Assembly (NCBI GenBank): GCA_018676675.1
Contig: JABHEG010000121.1
Span: forward strand, 1-64,000
Direction: 5' to 3'
DNA from: Lentisphaerota bacterium
Lineage (GTDB): Bacteria > Verrucomicrobiota > Lentisphaeria > Oligosphaerales > JABHEG01
DNA length: 64,000 nt
Made by a program: the position numbers and the translations under genes. Positions 9,877 through 19,927 of the stretch are shown here, one piece after another (positions within the stretch are counted from its first letter, which is position 1; each line of letters begins with the position of its first letter). The notes beneath the pieces were generated by a model, which worked only from the letters and a program-made list of their open reading frames with translations, did not search any database and had not been told where the DNA came from.

Positions 9877-12834
9877 TCAGCGGATCAGTACGCGGATGCC
9901 AAAGGGGGGCAGGACAAGCGCAATGTCTTTCCCGTGTGCCCGTTCGATGCCCTCGCGACTCGGGGAAAAGACGGTCGTCTCCCGGGCGCTGCCGAAGTGG
10001 ACGATGGCTTCACGTTCATTCGGGGTCGCGTTGACCACGAACGTCGCGTGGCTGCCATCGCCGGCCTCGAACGTTCCGGCCGTCACCGCGGCGAGACTCA
10101 GGGCATGTTTGCTGACGGGGGGACCGTTCTTGCGTGGCTTCCCCTTCGCATCGCGTCGCCAGAAGTAGGTTTCCACCTGCTCACAGTCGACGTCCGGTGG
10201 GCGCACGGTTTTGCCAAGGAGAAGGTATTCCGGGAAGTGCTTATAGGGGCGGGAGAAGGAGCGATAGGCGGCGCCCACCGTTGCCTGCCACTTGCTGATT
10301 TTCTGCCACACGGGAAGGCCCTCGATGGGGACCTCATGCATGAACGGCCCAGGGATCAGGCCGCGGGTCAGGTTGTTGGCCAGGATGCGGCAGCGCAGGA
10401 GCGCGTCCGGTCGTGTTCCGAGCTGCCCTTGCCCTTGGACGCACGCTGCCCCGATTGCCGTCACGTACTCGTGGTAGAGGTAGGAGAACAGCCCCACACC
10501 CCGGGCCCCGAAGGCTCCCACATCGATCTCCCCGAATTGTCGGCTCCAGTAGGTCGACATGACCGGGATCGCCAATTCACTGACGTTCTCCAGGAACAGG
10601 CCCAGCTCCGGCTGGATCGGTTTGCCTTCCCTGATGATCTCGCGACACAGATCGTGGAAGTCCGTCCAGGCCCAGTTCCCCAGGCCTGGGGGGTGCCCAT
10701 GGCCCGGATGGAAACACGGCTCTTTTTGGCCGCCACCTATTTCCTGGTCGAAGCTGACAAGGGGCACACCGAGCTGGACCACCCCAAGGAATACGTCGCG
10801 CAGCATGTCTCTGGCCGGCTGACTGCCATGGCAGAGCTTCACGGAGAGTCCGCGCCAGGACCCGAACTCTTTGGTTCGGCTATACCAGTCTACTTCCCAT
10901 GTCTTTCCATCTCGCTCCGTGATGCAGATGTCCTTCATGCGCTCGAACTGGGATGTGTCGTCGAAGGCTGGGCCCCCGCTCGTCCTCTGGCGCTTGACAA
11001 CCCACCAGAACCCTGACGTCATGAATGCCGTGCGGTGTCCCCGTCTCCGCAGTTCGGCATTCGTCTTGATCCAGTCGCCGTCGGAGGGGATGCTGGGGAG
11101 ATAGTTGATTCCCACCCATGTCCCGCGATTCTCCCAGCCGTAGGGGACGAAGACGATGTGTTTCAGGCCGGTTGCGTTGCGGTAGGCATCCAGGAGGTCC
11201 GGGAGCTTCTCGAGGTGTCCTCCCAGGAGTTTCTCGCGGCCGACGGGGTTGGCAACTCCGGTGATGAGGATTCCCGCCCCCTCCTTCAGAAAAGCCGGAA
11301 TGTCCGAACGTTCGGAGAGGAGTGTGTCGCACCATGGCTGGTTTTCAGCCCACGCCTTGTAGATATCGGCTCCATCACGCCAGTCGCCGGCAAACGTCTT
11401 CAGGACACTGGGGTATGGGAGCACCAGTTCAGCGACGGCGGTTTCCGGCTGCAGGTGTTCGACTGACATCGACGCCATGTCACCGGCCCCGCAACGCAGT
11501 TGGAACCGCTTACAGTGGCCTTCCGAGTCATGGAAGCCCACGTAGAGCCCTGCGTTGCCGTCGCAGCGAGTATAGAATTGGGCGAATGCCTGTCCGGGGT
11601 ACAGGGCGTCGCGCGAGACGGTGACCGAGCCGGGCTCACGCAGTACGGCCCCACTGGCCCAGGGGAGCAGCATTTCATCGCTTGAGGACGTGGCCGCGGG
11701 ACCGGGCAGCTCAGGAAACGAGATCCGGGGGACGATCGTGCTCTGCAGGCCAGTGAGCCGGAACGTAAGGGCGATCACCCCGTCGGTCTGGACGGTTGCC
11801 TGAACCATCGCCTTGACCGACGAGCTCGGCAGATCGGAGAACGATACCGAGAGCCCTCGGTCCGGCCGCGGGTCGATGCTTACGGCGCGGAAGTCGCGAC
11901 TGGTGACGGCCTGCGTTCTGTCGTTGACTGGGGACCGGAAGACGAATCGGAAAAGGGGAGAGGGATGGTGGGGAGCGATGAACTCCCGCTGGGTGGGGAG
12001 ATCCACGAGATTGGAGATCTCGCCGCTCAATCGGGTGAAGGCGACTGCCGTCCTCCCTGAAGACAGCACGACGCGGCCAGGAAGCTGGGTGACAACAGTG
12101 CTCTGGTTCAGAGCGGCGACGTCAAGAGGCATCCTCGGAGTAATGTGGATGCCGAGCTTGGCGAGATCGGTCTCTGTGATCGGTACCAGGGACACATCAT
12201 CGAAGAGAACAGTGGCTTTGGACGGGGTCCGAGGCGAGGTCCAGACGCCCAGAGCGCTCGTCCCCTCCCGCAGGTCATCATTCCGCCCCATCGCCTGCCA
12301 GCCTGGCTCGTTGTCTCCCTCAGTCCACACCTTCGCCATTGACCAGCGCCCGAAACAGCCGAAGGCGACATGGGTCCATGCGTTGCCGGAAGCGTACCCG
12401 CCGTCTGTCTGACCGAGGGTTGCGCCCGGGCGATCCGGACCGAAATAGCAGAACAGCCGGCCTAGTTGACGGGTCACGCTCAGGCCACGGAAGCCGCTCT
12501 TGCCACTGTGCCCGTAGACATAGATAACCGGCTCCGCTCCGTCCCAATTTATGACGCGTGCCCTGAAGCGCAGCACGAAGTCATCATGCTGGGCGCTGTG
12601 TTCGACCGTCAGGCGAGAGTGGTGTGGCTGATCGGTGGTGATCCGGTAGGCATGATTCGTTGGGACATCCGGTTCGGGCACGACCTCGCCTACCCCCATC
12701 CCCTGGTGCAGCCCGACTGCCTGCCCATCCTCAAAGTCCCACTGCATCGCGCCTGTCTGAGACGGAGCCGCGCCGGTTCGCTCGCACAAAGCGAAGGCGA
12801 GGAAGGCAACTGAGGGCAGGACACGGTAAAACAC
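9877..12834 (-). CDS. Large secreted glycoside-hydrolase-like protein (possibly DUF6259 family; start uncertain, ORF extends to 13086)
   Basis: Signal-like VFYRVLPSVAFLAFALCERTGAAPSQ, then a jelly-roll-like region and a TIM-barrel-like region (KHIVFVPYGWENRGTWVG..., PLVSFDQEIGGG...). GTG at 12834 is a plausible start. Confidence 0.6.
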   Translation of the reverse strand: MFYRVLPSVAFLAFALCERTGAAPSQTGAMQWDFEDGQAVGLHQGMGVGEVVPEPDVPTNHAYRITTDQPHHSRLTVEHSAQHDDFVLRFRARVINWDGAEPVIYVYGHSGKSGFRGLSVTRQLGRLFCYFGPDRPGATLGQTDGGYASGNAWTHVAFGCFGRWSMAKVWTEGDNEPGWQAMGRNDDLREGTSALGVWTSPRTPSKATVLFDDVSLVPITETDLAKLGIHITPRMPLDVAALNQSTVVTQLPGRVVLSSGRTAVAFTRLSGEISNLVDLPTQREFIAPHHPSPLFRFVFRSPVNDRTQAVTSRDFRAVSIDPRPDRGLSVSFSDLPSSSVKAMVQATVQTDGVIALTFRLTGLQSTIVPRISFPELPGPAATSSSDEMLLPWASGAVLREPGSVTVSRDALYPGQAFAQFYTRCDGNAGLYVGFHDSEGHCKRFQLRCGAGDMASMSVEHLQPETAVAELVLPYPSVLKTFAGDWRDGADIYKAWAENQPWCDTLLSERSDIPAFLKEGAGILITGVANPVGREKLLGGHLEKLPDLLDAYRNATGLKHIVFVPYGWENRGTWVGINYLPSIPSDGDWIKTNAELRRRGHRTAFMTSGFWWVVKRQRTSGGPAFDDTSQFERMKDICITERDGKTWEVDWYSRTKEFGSWRGLSVKLCHGSQPARDMLRDVFLGVVQLGVPLVSFDQEIGGGQKEPCFHPGHGHPPGLGNWAWTDFHDLCREIIREGKPIQPELGLFLENVSELAIPVMSTYWSRQFGEIDVGAFGARGVGLFSYLYHEYVTAIGAACVQGQGQLGTRPDALLRCRILANNLTRGLIPGPFMHEVPIEGLPVWQKISKWQATVGAAYRSFSRPYKHFPEYLLLGKTVRPPDVDCEQVETYFWRRDAKGKPRKNGPPVSKHALSLAAVTAGTFEAGDGSHATFVVNATPNEREAIVHFGSARETTVFSPSREGIERAHGKDIALVLPPFGIRVLIR

Positions 12835-13163
12835 AGTGTCTCCAATGCGGATGTGATTCAGGGGGCCTTGGCAATGTAACCCCCCCGCAGTTCGGCTACG
12901 GCTGCCCCAACGCCGTGGTCGGAGAAGCCGTTCTCGGCGGACTGGGCTGAGAAGGATATCAAACAGGTCGAACTGGCTATCATCATCAGAGCGGCCATCG
13001 ATCGCATGGTGTGTCTCCCGCGTCTCCGGAAATCCCGGTCTCTTGACTGAGATACCCAAGATAGAGGCTCGACGTAAGCATCCCAACGCGGCAAGGGTAT
13101 ATTCGGGCTGTTGAGCCCGGTGTCGTATGTGGGTGGGATTGGAGAAGTTGCGAGAGGCGCAGA

Positions 13164-13451
13164 ATGTCAGAACCAGGTGAGCGACAATACGTCGAAGGAG
13201 CCCCCACGGAGGTACAGGATCTCCTGTACGCGGGTGAGAAGATAGCAGCCATCAAGCTGGTCCGTGAGCACACTGGATTGGGACTGAGGGAGGCGAAGGA
13301 AAAGGTCGACCGCCTGTCAGAGGAGATCGAGGCCGAGTTCCCTGGCGCGCTACCGAGGCATCGGGGCGGCAACCCCGGCTGTGCCACGGCACTTGTGCTT
13401 GCGGCCATCGTTGCCATCGTCGGTGCTTTCCTGTACCTGAGACTGGCGTGA
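13164..13451 (+). CDS. Small membrane protein with ribosomal protein L7/L12 C-terminal-like domain
   Basis: AGEKIAAIKLVREHTGLGLREAKEKVDRL resembles the L7/L12 CTD; a C-terminal TM helix follows (ATALVLAAIVAIVGAFLYLRL). Confidence 0.75.
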   Translation: MSEPGERQYVEGAPTEVQDLLYAGEKIAAIKLVREHTGLGLREAKEKVDRLSEEIEAEFPGALPRHRGGNPGCATALVLAAIVAIVGAFLYLRLA

Positions 13452-13507
13452 GTCCAGATCTCAATGCGTAGGCTCGGAAAGGCGGCGGCTCGCGAGGAAG
13501 GAATGGT

Positions 13508-14305
13508 GTGAACGCTCTGCTTCACAGGCTGAACGTGCGTTGGACACACGTCCTCCTATGCGGCTTTGTTGTCGCCCTTGCCGCCATGGTTTCCGTCATC
13601 TTCTACGCGTTCCGAGTGGAGCCGGAATGGGTCGTCGTCCGGACTATTCGCCTCAGCCCGTCGCCTCGGTTAAGAGTCCTGCACATCACCGACGTCCACC
13701 ACAAGGGTGACAGGGATTACCTCGAGTCCGTGGTCCGGAGGCTCAACGCGATTCCCGCCGATATGGTCTGTTTCACCGGAGATCTGGTCGAGGATGTTGC
13801 TTGGCTGGACGATGCTCTCGACATACTCTCCAAGCTCGACAAGCCCCTCTATGGCGTTGGCGGCAACCACGATTACTGGGAACTGGATGTTCGCAGGGAA
13901 CTGCGGAAGGCATTCGCGGCAACGGGCGGCGCCTGGCTCCGGGATGAACGCGTGCTTGGCGCCGCAGGACGAGTCGAGATCGTGGGCAGCACGGGGCGCC
14001 GGAGCTCGTTCCCTAGGCTCCTTGCCGAGGGGGCGGAGCGGAAGCTGCTTCTGGTGCACGATCCTGTTGCAACAGACACGCTACCCAGAGACGAGTATGG
14101 CGTGATTCTGTCAGGACACACCCACGGTGGGCAGGTGTGGGTCCCCGGGTTCGGGGCCCTCGTTCGGCCACCGCCTGTTGGGGCCTACGATCGCGGGCTC
14201 TTCGACACCACCTGCGGGCCGCTGTACGTCAATCCCGGGATCGGCACATATCATCTGAAGGTCCGGCTGTTCTGCCGGCCGGAGATAACGGTCATTGAGT
14301 TGTGA
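13508..14305 (+). CDS. Metallophosphoesterase (YaeI-like), membrane anchored
   Basis: ITDVHHKGD, CFTGDLVED, GVGGNHDYWE, ILSGHTHGGQVWVPG; N-terminal TM segment. Confidence 0.9.
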   Translation: MNALLHRLNVRWTHVLLCGFVVALAAMVSVIFYAFRVEPEWVVVRTIRLSPSPRLRVLHITDVHHKGDRDYLESVVRRLNAIPADMVCFTGDLVEDVAWLDDALDILSKLDKPLYGVGGNHDYWELDVRRELRKAFAATGGAWLRDERVLGAAGRVEIVGSTGRRSSFPRLLAEGAERKLLLVHDPVATDTLPRDEYGVILSGHTHGGQVWVPGFGALVRPPPVGAYDRGLFDTTCGPLYVNPGIGTYHLKVRLFCRPEITVIEL

Positions 14306-14333
14306 TGAATGATCCGGAAATGGAGGAGACGTG

Positions 14334-15818
14334 ATGTCATTGGGACGAATTGTGTTCTTTGATGATCGGGATGTGGCCTCCTGCAGCGGAATGTCGCTGA
14401 CGCCGACACCGGTGTGCAAGCGTGGCATCATCATGGATCGCGACATGCCTTGGGAGGCAGGCGGCGTGAGCATCTTCGCCGGGAGTGTCGTGATCCTCGA
14501 CGATGGGCGCTTCCGTATGTACTACTACTCCCATGAGCGCAGCCCGACCGCGATGCGCATCATGATCGCTGAATCTGAGGATGGTCTCCATTGGGAACGC
14601 CGGATGCTGGGCCAGCGCGAGTGGGAGGGGCGAGACACCAATATCATCGATATCAAGGGGGTCTACGAAGGCGCAAACGTGACCCAGCCGAGCGTCGTGC
14701 GTCTCCCGGACGGACGCTGGCGGATGTACTGCTGGCTGCATGGTCAGCACAAAGGTCTGATTCGATACATCATCTCGGACAGTGAGGATGGCTTGAGCTG
14801 GGAAACACTGGGCATCAACAGGCCCGCGGTCTTCCATCCGTCAGATCTAGAAGTAGGACAAGCCGGCTGGACCGCAGGCCTGACCAGCGCGAACCCAGAT
14901 GCGACATTCGATTCGGAACGTGTCTGGGACTTTGACGAAGCCAAGCGCCTCCGCAGCAATGATGCGACGAATGTCTACTACCATGCCCGCGAGGGGTGCT
15001 TCGAGATGCTCTCTGTGTGGCTTTTGCCCAACCGACCGGAGACAGGGCGACAGACCCCGCATGACAATGCTCCCCCCGCCCTGCGGACGATCCACCGACG
15101 CCTGAGCGAGGATGGGATCCACTGGGGTGATCCCGAACTGGTGATCGTTCCCGGGGCCACCGATCCCCTGACTCAGCAGTTCTACTACCTGTCGCAGCAT
15201 CGCCAGGACGACTGGCGCATCGGCTTTCTCGGTAACTACCACTGTTGGGAACAGACCATGGATTTGGAGATGTGTTTCAGCCGGGACGGGCAGGAATGGC
15301 AGCGCCCGTTCCGGGGTGGCTTCATCCCCCGTGGCCCCATCCCGGAAATGGACTGCATGTCGGCCTATGCCACCAATGCTCTCCTGCCCGTGGCGGACGA
15401 CCAATGGCTGTTGCTTTACCGAGGAGGGACGTCTCACCACAACCACAGGTTACCGGAAGGGGTTACCGAAGATCGTCATGCCGTGCTTGGAGCCACGTGG
15501 CCACGCGATCGGTTTGCCGGTTTGACAACAGCCCCAAGGACCATTGGCCGCATGCTCCTCAGGCCGTTCATTCAGTCGGGCAAAGAGATCGCGATCAATG
15601 CCGACATCGGGGGCCAGGTCCGGGCCGAGTTGCGCGATCCCATCGGGGGACGCCTGCCAGGCTTCGAGCTGTATAGATGCAATCCTCTCGTGGGTAACGC
15701 CGGACGCCTGGTCCTGACCTGGGGGGAGGATGCCCACACCAGTGCCTGTTTCCGCCATGACGCGGTGACGCTCTACCTCGAAGCCCATGACGCCACAATC
15801 TACAGCGTGGATGCGTGA
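14334..15818 (+). CDS. Beta-propeller glycosidase-like protein (GH32/GH43-type fold)
   Basis: Repeated blades such as DGRFRMYYYSHERSPTAMRIMIAESEDGLHWE and DGRWRMYCWLHG...IISDSEDGLSWE. Confidence 0.65.
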   Translation: MSLGRIVFFDDRDVASCSGMSLTPTPVCKRGIIMDRDMPWEAGGVSIFAGSVVILDDGRFRMYYYSHERSPTAMRIMIAESEDGLHWERRMLGQREWEGRDTNIIDIKGVYEGANVTQPSVVRLPDGRWRMYCWLHGQHKGLIRYIISDSEDGLSWETLGINRPAVFHPSDLEVGQAGWTAGLTSANPDATFDSERVWDFDEAKRLRSNDATNVYYHAREGCFEMLSVWLLPNRPETGRQTPHDNAPPALRTIHRRLSEDGIHWGDPELVIVPGATDPLTQQFYYLSQHRQDDWRIGFLGNYHCWEQTMDLEMCFSRDGQEWQRPFRGGFIPRGPIPEMDCMSAYATNALLPVADDQWLLLYRGGTSHHNHRLPEGVTEDRHAVLGATWPRDRFAGLTTAPRTIGRMLLRPFIQSGKEIAINADIGGQVRAELRDPIGGRLPGFELYRCNPLVGNAGRLVLTWGEDAHTSACFRHDAVTLYLEAHDATIYSVDA

Positions 15819-15944
15819 GCGAGTTGGGCTGAGCGCCACATCTCAGCATGCTGCTTCGGCCGCCGCCATAGGCGGCGTGCGTTGACACCGCTTTGCTCAC
15901 AGGCTACACTGAGGAGCCTACGTCGAAGCGAAAGGACAGTCAGC

Positions 15945-17216
15945 ATGGACCATTCCAGTCATACGCCTGCGCTCTCTCGGCGCGGGTTCCTGGGCAAGGC
16001 GGCACTCGCCGGTGCAACGTTCCAAATCGTCCCCAGCTACGTTCTTGGCGGGCCCCGCGCTCCAAGCAACATGATCACTCGGGCCGTGATCGGTACCGGC
16101 GGGATGGGGATGGGGCACGTTACGGCCTATCCCAAAACCCTGGCCGTCTGTGACGTCGACCGAAACCACCTTGCCAATGCCGTGAAGAAGGCCGGAGGCG
16201 ATGTCAAGGGCTACAGCGACTGGCGCGAAGTCCTGGAACGCGACGATATCGATACGGTGCACGTACCGACCCCGCCGCACTGGCATGCTCTGATCTCCAT
16301 GGCCGCGGCTCAGGCGGGCAAGGACGTCTACTCAGAGAAGCCCGCGACGCACACGATAGCTGAAGGCAAGGCTCTGGTGGACACGATCGAGCGCTACGGA
16401 GCCGTTTACCAGGTCAACACCTGGGGCCGAGGCCGGGCCTATTTCATGCGGAAGCTTGTGGCAAGCGGCCTCCTCGGAACCCCGCTGAAGGTGTGTCTGA
16501 ACCCGAAGTACTGTGCAAGCGGGTTCAAGATAAAGCAGTGGAGCGGCAAGACGAACCTGGTGCCCCAGGCTGTGCCGGCTGAGTTGGACTACGACATGTG
16601 GCTTGGCCCAGCTCCCGTGAAACCGTACCACCCCCACCGCGTGCACCGCAGTTTCCGGGGCTATTGGGACTATGATGAAGGTGGCTTCGGGGATATGGGG
16701 CAGCATCACATCGATCCCATCCAATATGCGCTTGGCAAGGATGACACGGGACCGGTTGAGATCGAGGCGGCGGCCCCCTGGCCGCAGCACCCGGATGCCA
16801 CCGGCCTCTGGGGCACGATCTGGATGCGCTATGCCGACGGCACAACCCTTACCATCGAGAGTTGGGAGTGGGGTGAGAAGACAACGGAAGGCAAGCCATT
16901 GCTGGAAGGCCCCAACGGGAAGTACTGGGGGGGGGCGACCGTCGAGCCTGCCGGACTGCTCGAGGAACTCAAACGGTTCCCTGACCCACCTCGTCAGCAG
17001 AGCTGGGAGCACGCTGTGAAGACGCGTGAGAATGTCCATGGCGGCAAGCCCAACGTTCGGCAAGCCCACCGGTCGGCGACATTGCTTCATCTGGCCTCGA
17101 TCTCGGTCCGGCTTGGACGTAAGCTCGCCTGGGACCCCGCCCGGGAGGAGTTTGTGAGTGACGCCGAAGCCAACCGCCTGGCCAACCCGCCGATGCGTGG
17201 GCCATGGCATCTCTGA
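15945..17216 (+). CDS. Gfo/Idh/MocA family oxidoreductase with Tat-like leader
   Basis: SRRGFLGKAALAGATF twin-arginine leader, AVIGTGGMGMGHV, YSEKPATHTIAEGKALVD. Confidence 0.9.
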   Translation: MDHSSHTPALSRRGFLGKAALAGATFQIVPSYVLGGPRAPSNMITRAVIGTGGMGMGHVTAYPKTLAVCDVDRNHLANAVKKAGGDVKGYSDWREVLERDDIDTVHVPTPPHWHALISMAAAQAGKDVYSEKPATHTIAEGKALVDTIERYGAVYQVNTWGRGRAYFMRKLVASGLLGTPLKVCLNPKYCASGFKIKQWSGKTNLVPQAVPAELDYDMWLGPAPVKPYHPHRVHRSFRGYWDYDEGGFGDMGQHHIDPIQYALGKDDTGPVEIEAAAPWPQHPDATGLWGTIWMRYADGTTLTIESWEWGEKTTEGKPLLEGPNGKYWGGATVEPAGLLEELKRFPDPPRQQSWEHAVKTRENVHGGKPNVRQAHRSATLLHLASISVRLGRKLAWDPAREEFVSDAEANRLANPPMRGPWHL

Positions 17217-17264
17217 GGTGTTCCCCTGCTTAGCCCGCTATTCGGTCAAGGAAAGCTGAGGACT

Positions 17265-19859
17265 ATGACGTCCGCTAAACTCAGATTTGGGAGAGCTGCA
17301 TGCCTCTTCCTGTTCGCTCTCTTCAGTATGGGCCGGTGTTACGGTCAGGATGATCCCCAGCAGCTGCTTGCGGATGGGAGAGCGATCACCGGCGAACAGG
17401 TCGCTGCGCTCTGTCGGGGACTGGTTCCACCTGCTGGACGAGGAGGTGAGAAGCCGGGAGATGACACCGCTGTCCGTGAAGCGCTGCACGGCGTGGCGCT
17501 CCGGGCCGGACAGAGCGGGGAGGATGTCCTTCGCGCAGCCGCCCTGAAGGCTTTCAGCGGGGCGTTGCAGGCTGACGTCCCGGATTCTGTGAAGGTCTAT
17601 TTGCTCGACCAGTTACGCTTCTTTGCGGATCCGTCCATCGTCCCGATTCTCGGTCCGCTCCTGGCCAGACCCGAGCTGTGTGACCTGGCTGCCCGGGTGT
17701 TGGTCACCGTCGGGACGCCGGAGGCCGCTGCAGCCTTGCGCCAGGGACTCCTGACGGCGACCGGAGTTGACCAGCGGATAACCCTCGTTCAGGCGTTGGG
17801 TGACTTGGGCGATTCTCAGGCAGCGTCGGCTGTCCGGCCATTCCTGGCGGCCCCCGAACGGAAGCTGAAGATGGCGGCGATCACGGCCCTTGGGCGCTGC
17901 GGGGGTGTGCGCGACGCTCGGGCCCTCGAGGCCGTGATGAAGAGCGAATCAGCCTATGAGAGAGCTCGGGCCCTCGATGCTCAGATGACGCTTCTCCGGC
18001 GACGGCATGCCGCTGGCGATGCGACGACCGTGGCTGACTGTGTGGCGTTGATGGAAGCGTATCCGGAGGAGCCTCACGTTCAGTGTGCCGGATTGACCTT
18101 CCTTGCCGCCGCAGGAGGACAGCATTCCCGGGAGGCGATTGTTGCGTGTTTCCCGGTCGAGAATCCACGGGTCCGCGCGACAGCGTTTCGCCTTGCCGCA
18201 ACGGCTGGGGATGGTGCGATGACAGCGCGAGTTGCCGAAGCGCTGCCCGGAGCCCCCCCAAAGCTCGCGATTGGGCTTCTTGGCGTTCTCGCCAGACGCG
18301 GCGACCGCAGCGCATTGCCAGAGGTTCGTCCCCTACTCACGGCTGATGCCCCGGGTGTCCGGACAGGGGCAGCGGAGGCTTTGGCCGCGTTGGCAGGTCG
18401 CGATGGCGTCCCGGAGCTTGTGCCGTTGTTGGGGACAGCCGACAAGGCAGATCGCCAGGCCCTCGAACGTATCCTTGTGGCCATTCCCGGCCCTGACGTC
18501 AATTCGAGGCTTGGGACCATGTTGAGCGCAACCAAAAGCGATCAAGCCTGTTCGTTGCTTTCTGTCCTGGGGCGGCGTGGAGCCCATGACCAGCTGCCGC
18601 TGATCATTCAGGCGGCCACCGACCCGTCGGAGCCTGTCCGTGCGGCAGCCCTGCGTGCAGCCGGACAGCTTGCCAGGCCCCCTGAGCTTGGGCAACTGGT
18701 CCGGGTTGTGGTCCAGACCGAAGGCAGCACGGCCCGCCGTGCAGGTGAAGATGCGCTGATTTCCTGCCTCAGGCGAATTGGTGTCTCCGATCAGACCGTG
18801 GCTTCTCCGCTCGGAGAGTTTGAGACGGCCTCCCCTACGGGGCGCATCTCACTTCTGCGTGTTCTGGGAACCACAGGGCATCCTGCCGCACTTGCCGCCA
18901 TTCGTGCCGATATACAGCACGCCGAACAGTCAGTGCGAGACGGCGCTGTTCGTGCGCTGGCAGACTGGCCTGATCAAGGCGCCCTTGAGCCCCTGTATAC
19001 GGTGATACAAACCGGCAAGAGTGAGACGCACAAGGTCCTTGCGTTGCGTGGGTACGTGCGGTTGTTGGCGAAAGCCACAGGCATACCGACGGATCAGCGC
19101 CTGGCTAAGTACCGGGCTGTGATGCCACTGGCTGGACGTGACTCTGAGCGGAAATTGGTCGTCGCGGGAATTGGGACGGTGAAGACGCGACAAGCCTTGG
19201 ACGCGCTGCTTCCTTACTTGGGCCAGCCGGCCCTCCGCTCTGAGGCGGCAGCGGCAGTCATCAGTGTGGCAGAGAAGGTACGTGGGGCGGCTTCCAGTGT
19301 CGCCGTCAGGCGTGTGCTGGACGATGACGTCAAGACCGGGAAGAAACTGCAGGACCGCGCCAGGAAGTTGCTCGGGGAGCTTGAGAAGCACCTGGGATGC
19401 GTCACGCGCTGGGCTCTGTCCGGCCCCCATACGAAGTCAGGTGTCTCAGGTCACAGCCTCGGTGACGTTGCGTTCGGCCCCGAGTTACCTGAGGCGACAG
19501 ATGTGTCTTGGCGGGAAGTGACCACGGCTGCAGATGGACGGATCAACCTGATCAAAGTCGTCGGTGGGGCCAACCGGGTGGTCTACCTCCGCTGCGAGGC
19601 TGTCGTCCCTGAGGCGACCAAAGTGGCAATGGACATCGGTAGCGATGACGGCGTCGTGGTCTGGTTGAACGGCGAAGTCGTTCACAAGAACAACGTTCCT
19701 CGCGCCTTCAAGTGGGGAGAGGACCGTGTCGAGACGAGCCTGCAGAAGGGCAGCAATATTCTGATGCTCAAGATCATGCAAGGTGGCGGAGGCTGGGAAG
19801 CCAACGCCCGCATCCGGAACCTCGACGGCAGTGTGATCACCGAACTGGAACTCAAGTGA
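17265..19859 (+). CDS. Secreted HEAT-repeat protein with a C-terminal carbohydrate-binding-like beta domain
   Basis: Signal peptide ACLFLFALFSMGRCYGQ, many HEAT-like helical repeats, C-terminal VAMDIGSDDGVVVWLNGEVVHKNN...GSNILMLKIMQGGGGWE. Confidence 0.8.
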   Translation: MTSAKLRFGRAACLFLFALFSMGRCYGQDDPQQLLADGRAITGEQVAALCRGLVPPAGRGGEKPGDDTAVREALHGVALRAGQSGEDVLRAAALKAFSGALQADVPDSVKVYLLDQLRFFADPSIVPILGPLLARPELCDLAARVLVTVGTPEAAAALRQGLLTATGVDQRITLVQALGDLGDSQAASAVRPFLAAPERKLKMAAITALGRCGGVRDARALEAVMKSESAYERARALDAQMTLLRRRHAAGDATTVADCVALMEAYPEEPHVQCAGLTFLAAAGGQHSREAIVACFPVENPRVRATAFRLAATAGDGAMTARVAEALPGAPPKLAIGLLGVLARRGDRSALPEVRPLLTADAPGVRTGAAEALAALAGRDGVPELVPLLGTADKADRQALERILVAIPGPDVNSRLGTMLSATKSDQACSLLSVLGRRGAHDQLPLIIQAATDPSEPVRAAALRAAGQLARPPELGQLVRVVVQTEGSTARRAGEDALISCLRRIGVSDQTVASPLGEFETASPTGRISLLRVLGTTGHPAALAAIRADIQHAEQSVRDGAVRALADWPDQGALEPLYTVIQTGKSETHKVLALRGYVRLLAKATGIPTDQRLAKYRAVMPLAGRDSERKLVVAGIGTVKTRQALDALLPYLGQPALRSEAAAAVISVAEKVRGAASSVAVRRVLDDDVKTGKKLQDRARKLLGELEKHLGCVTRWALSGPHTKSGVSGHSLGDVAFGPELPEATDVSWREVTTAADGRINLIKVVGGANRVVYLRCEAVVPEATKVAMDIGSDDGVVVWLNGEVVHKNNVPRAFKWGEDRVETSLQKGSNILMLKIMQGGGGWEANARIRNLDGSVITELELK

Positions 19860-19927
19860 CAGATTTTGCACGCGCTGCACCATTGCGTGTTGCGCAATGC
19901 GTGAATGGCATCGAGAGGACGAGTACT

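Noticed and set aside
9727-11016. 429-aa plus-strand ORF starting in the 38-bp repeat
   Set aside because: N-terminus is just the translated tandem repeat and the rest is antisense to the glycosidase-like gene.
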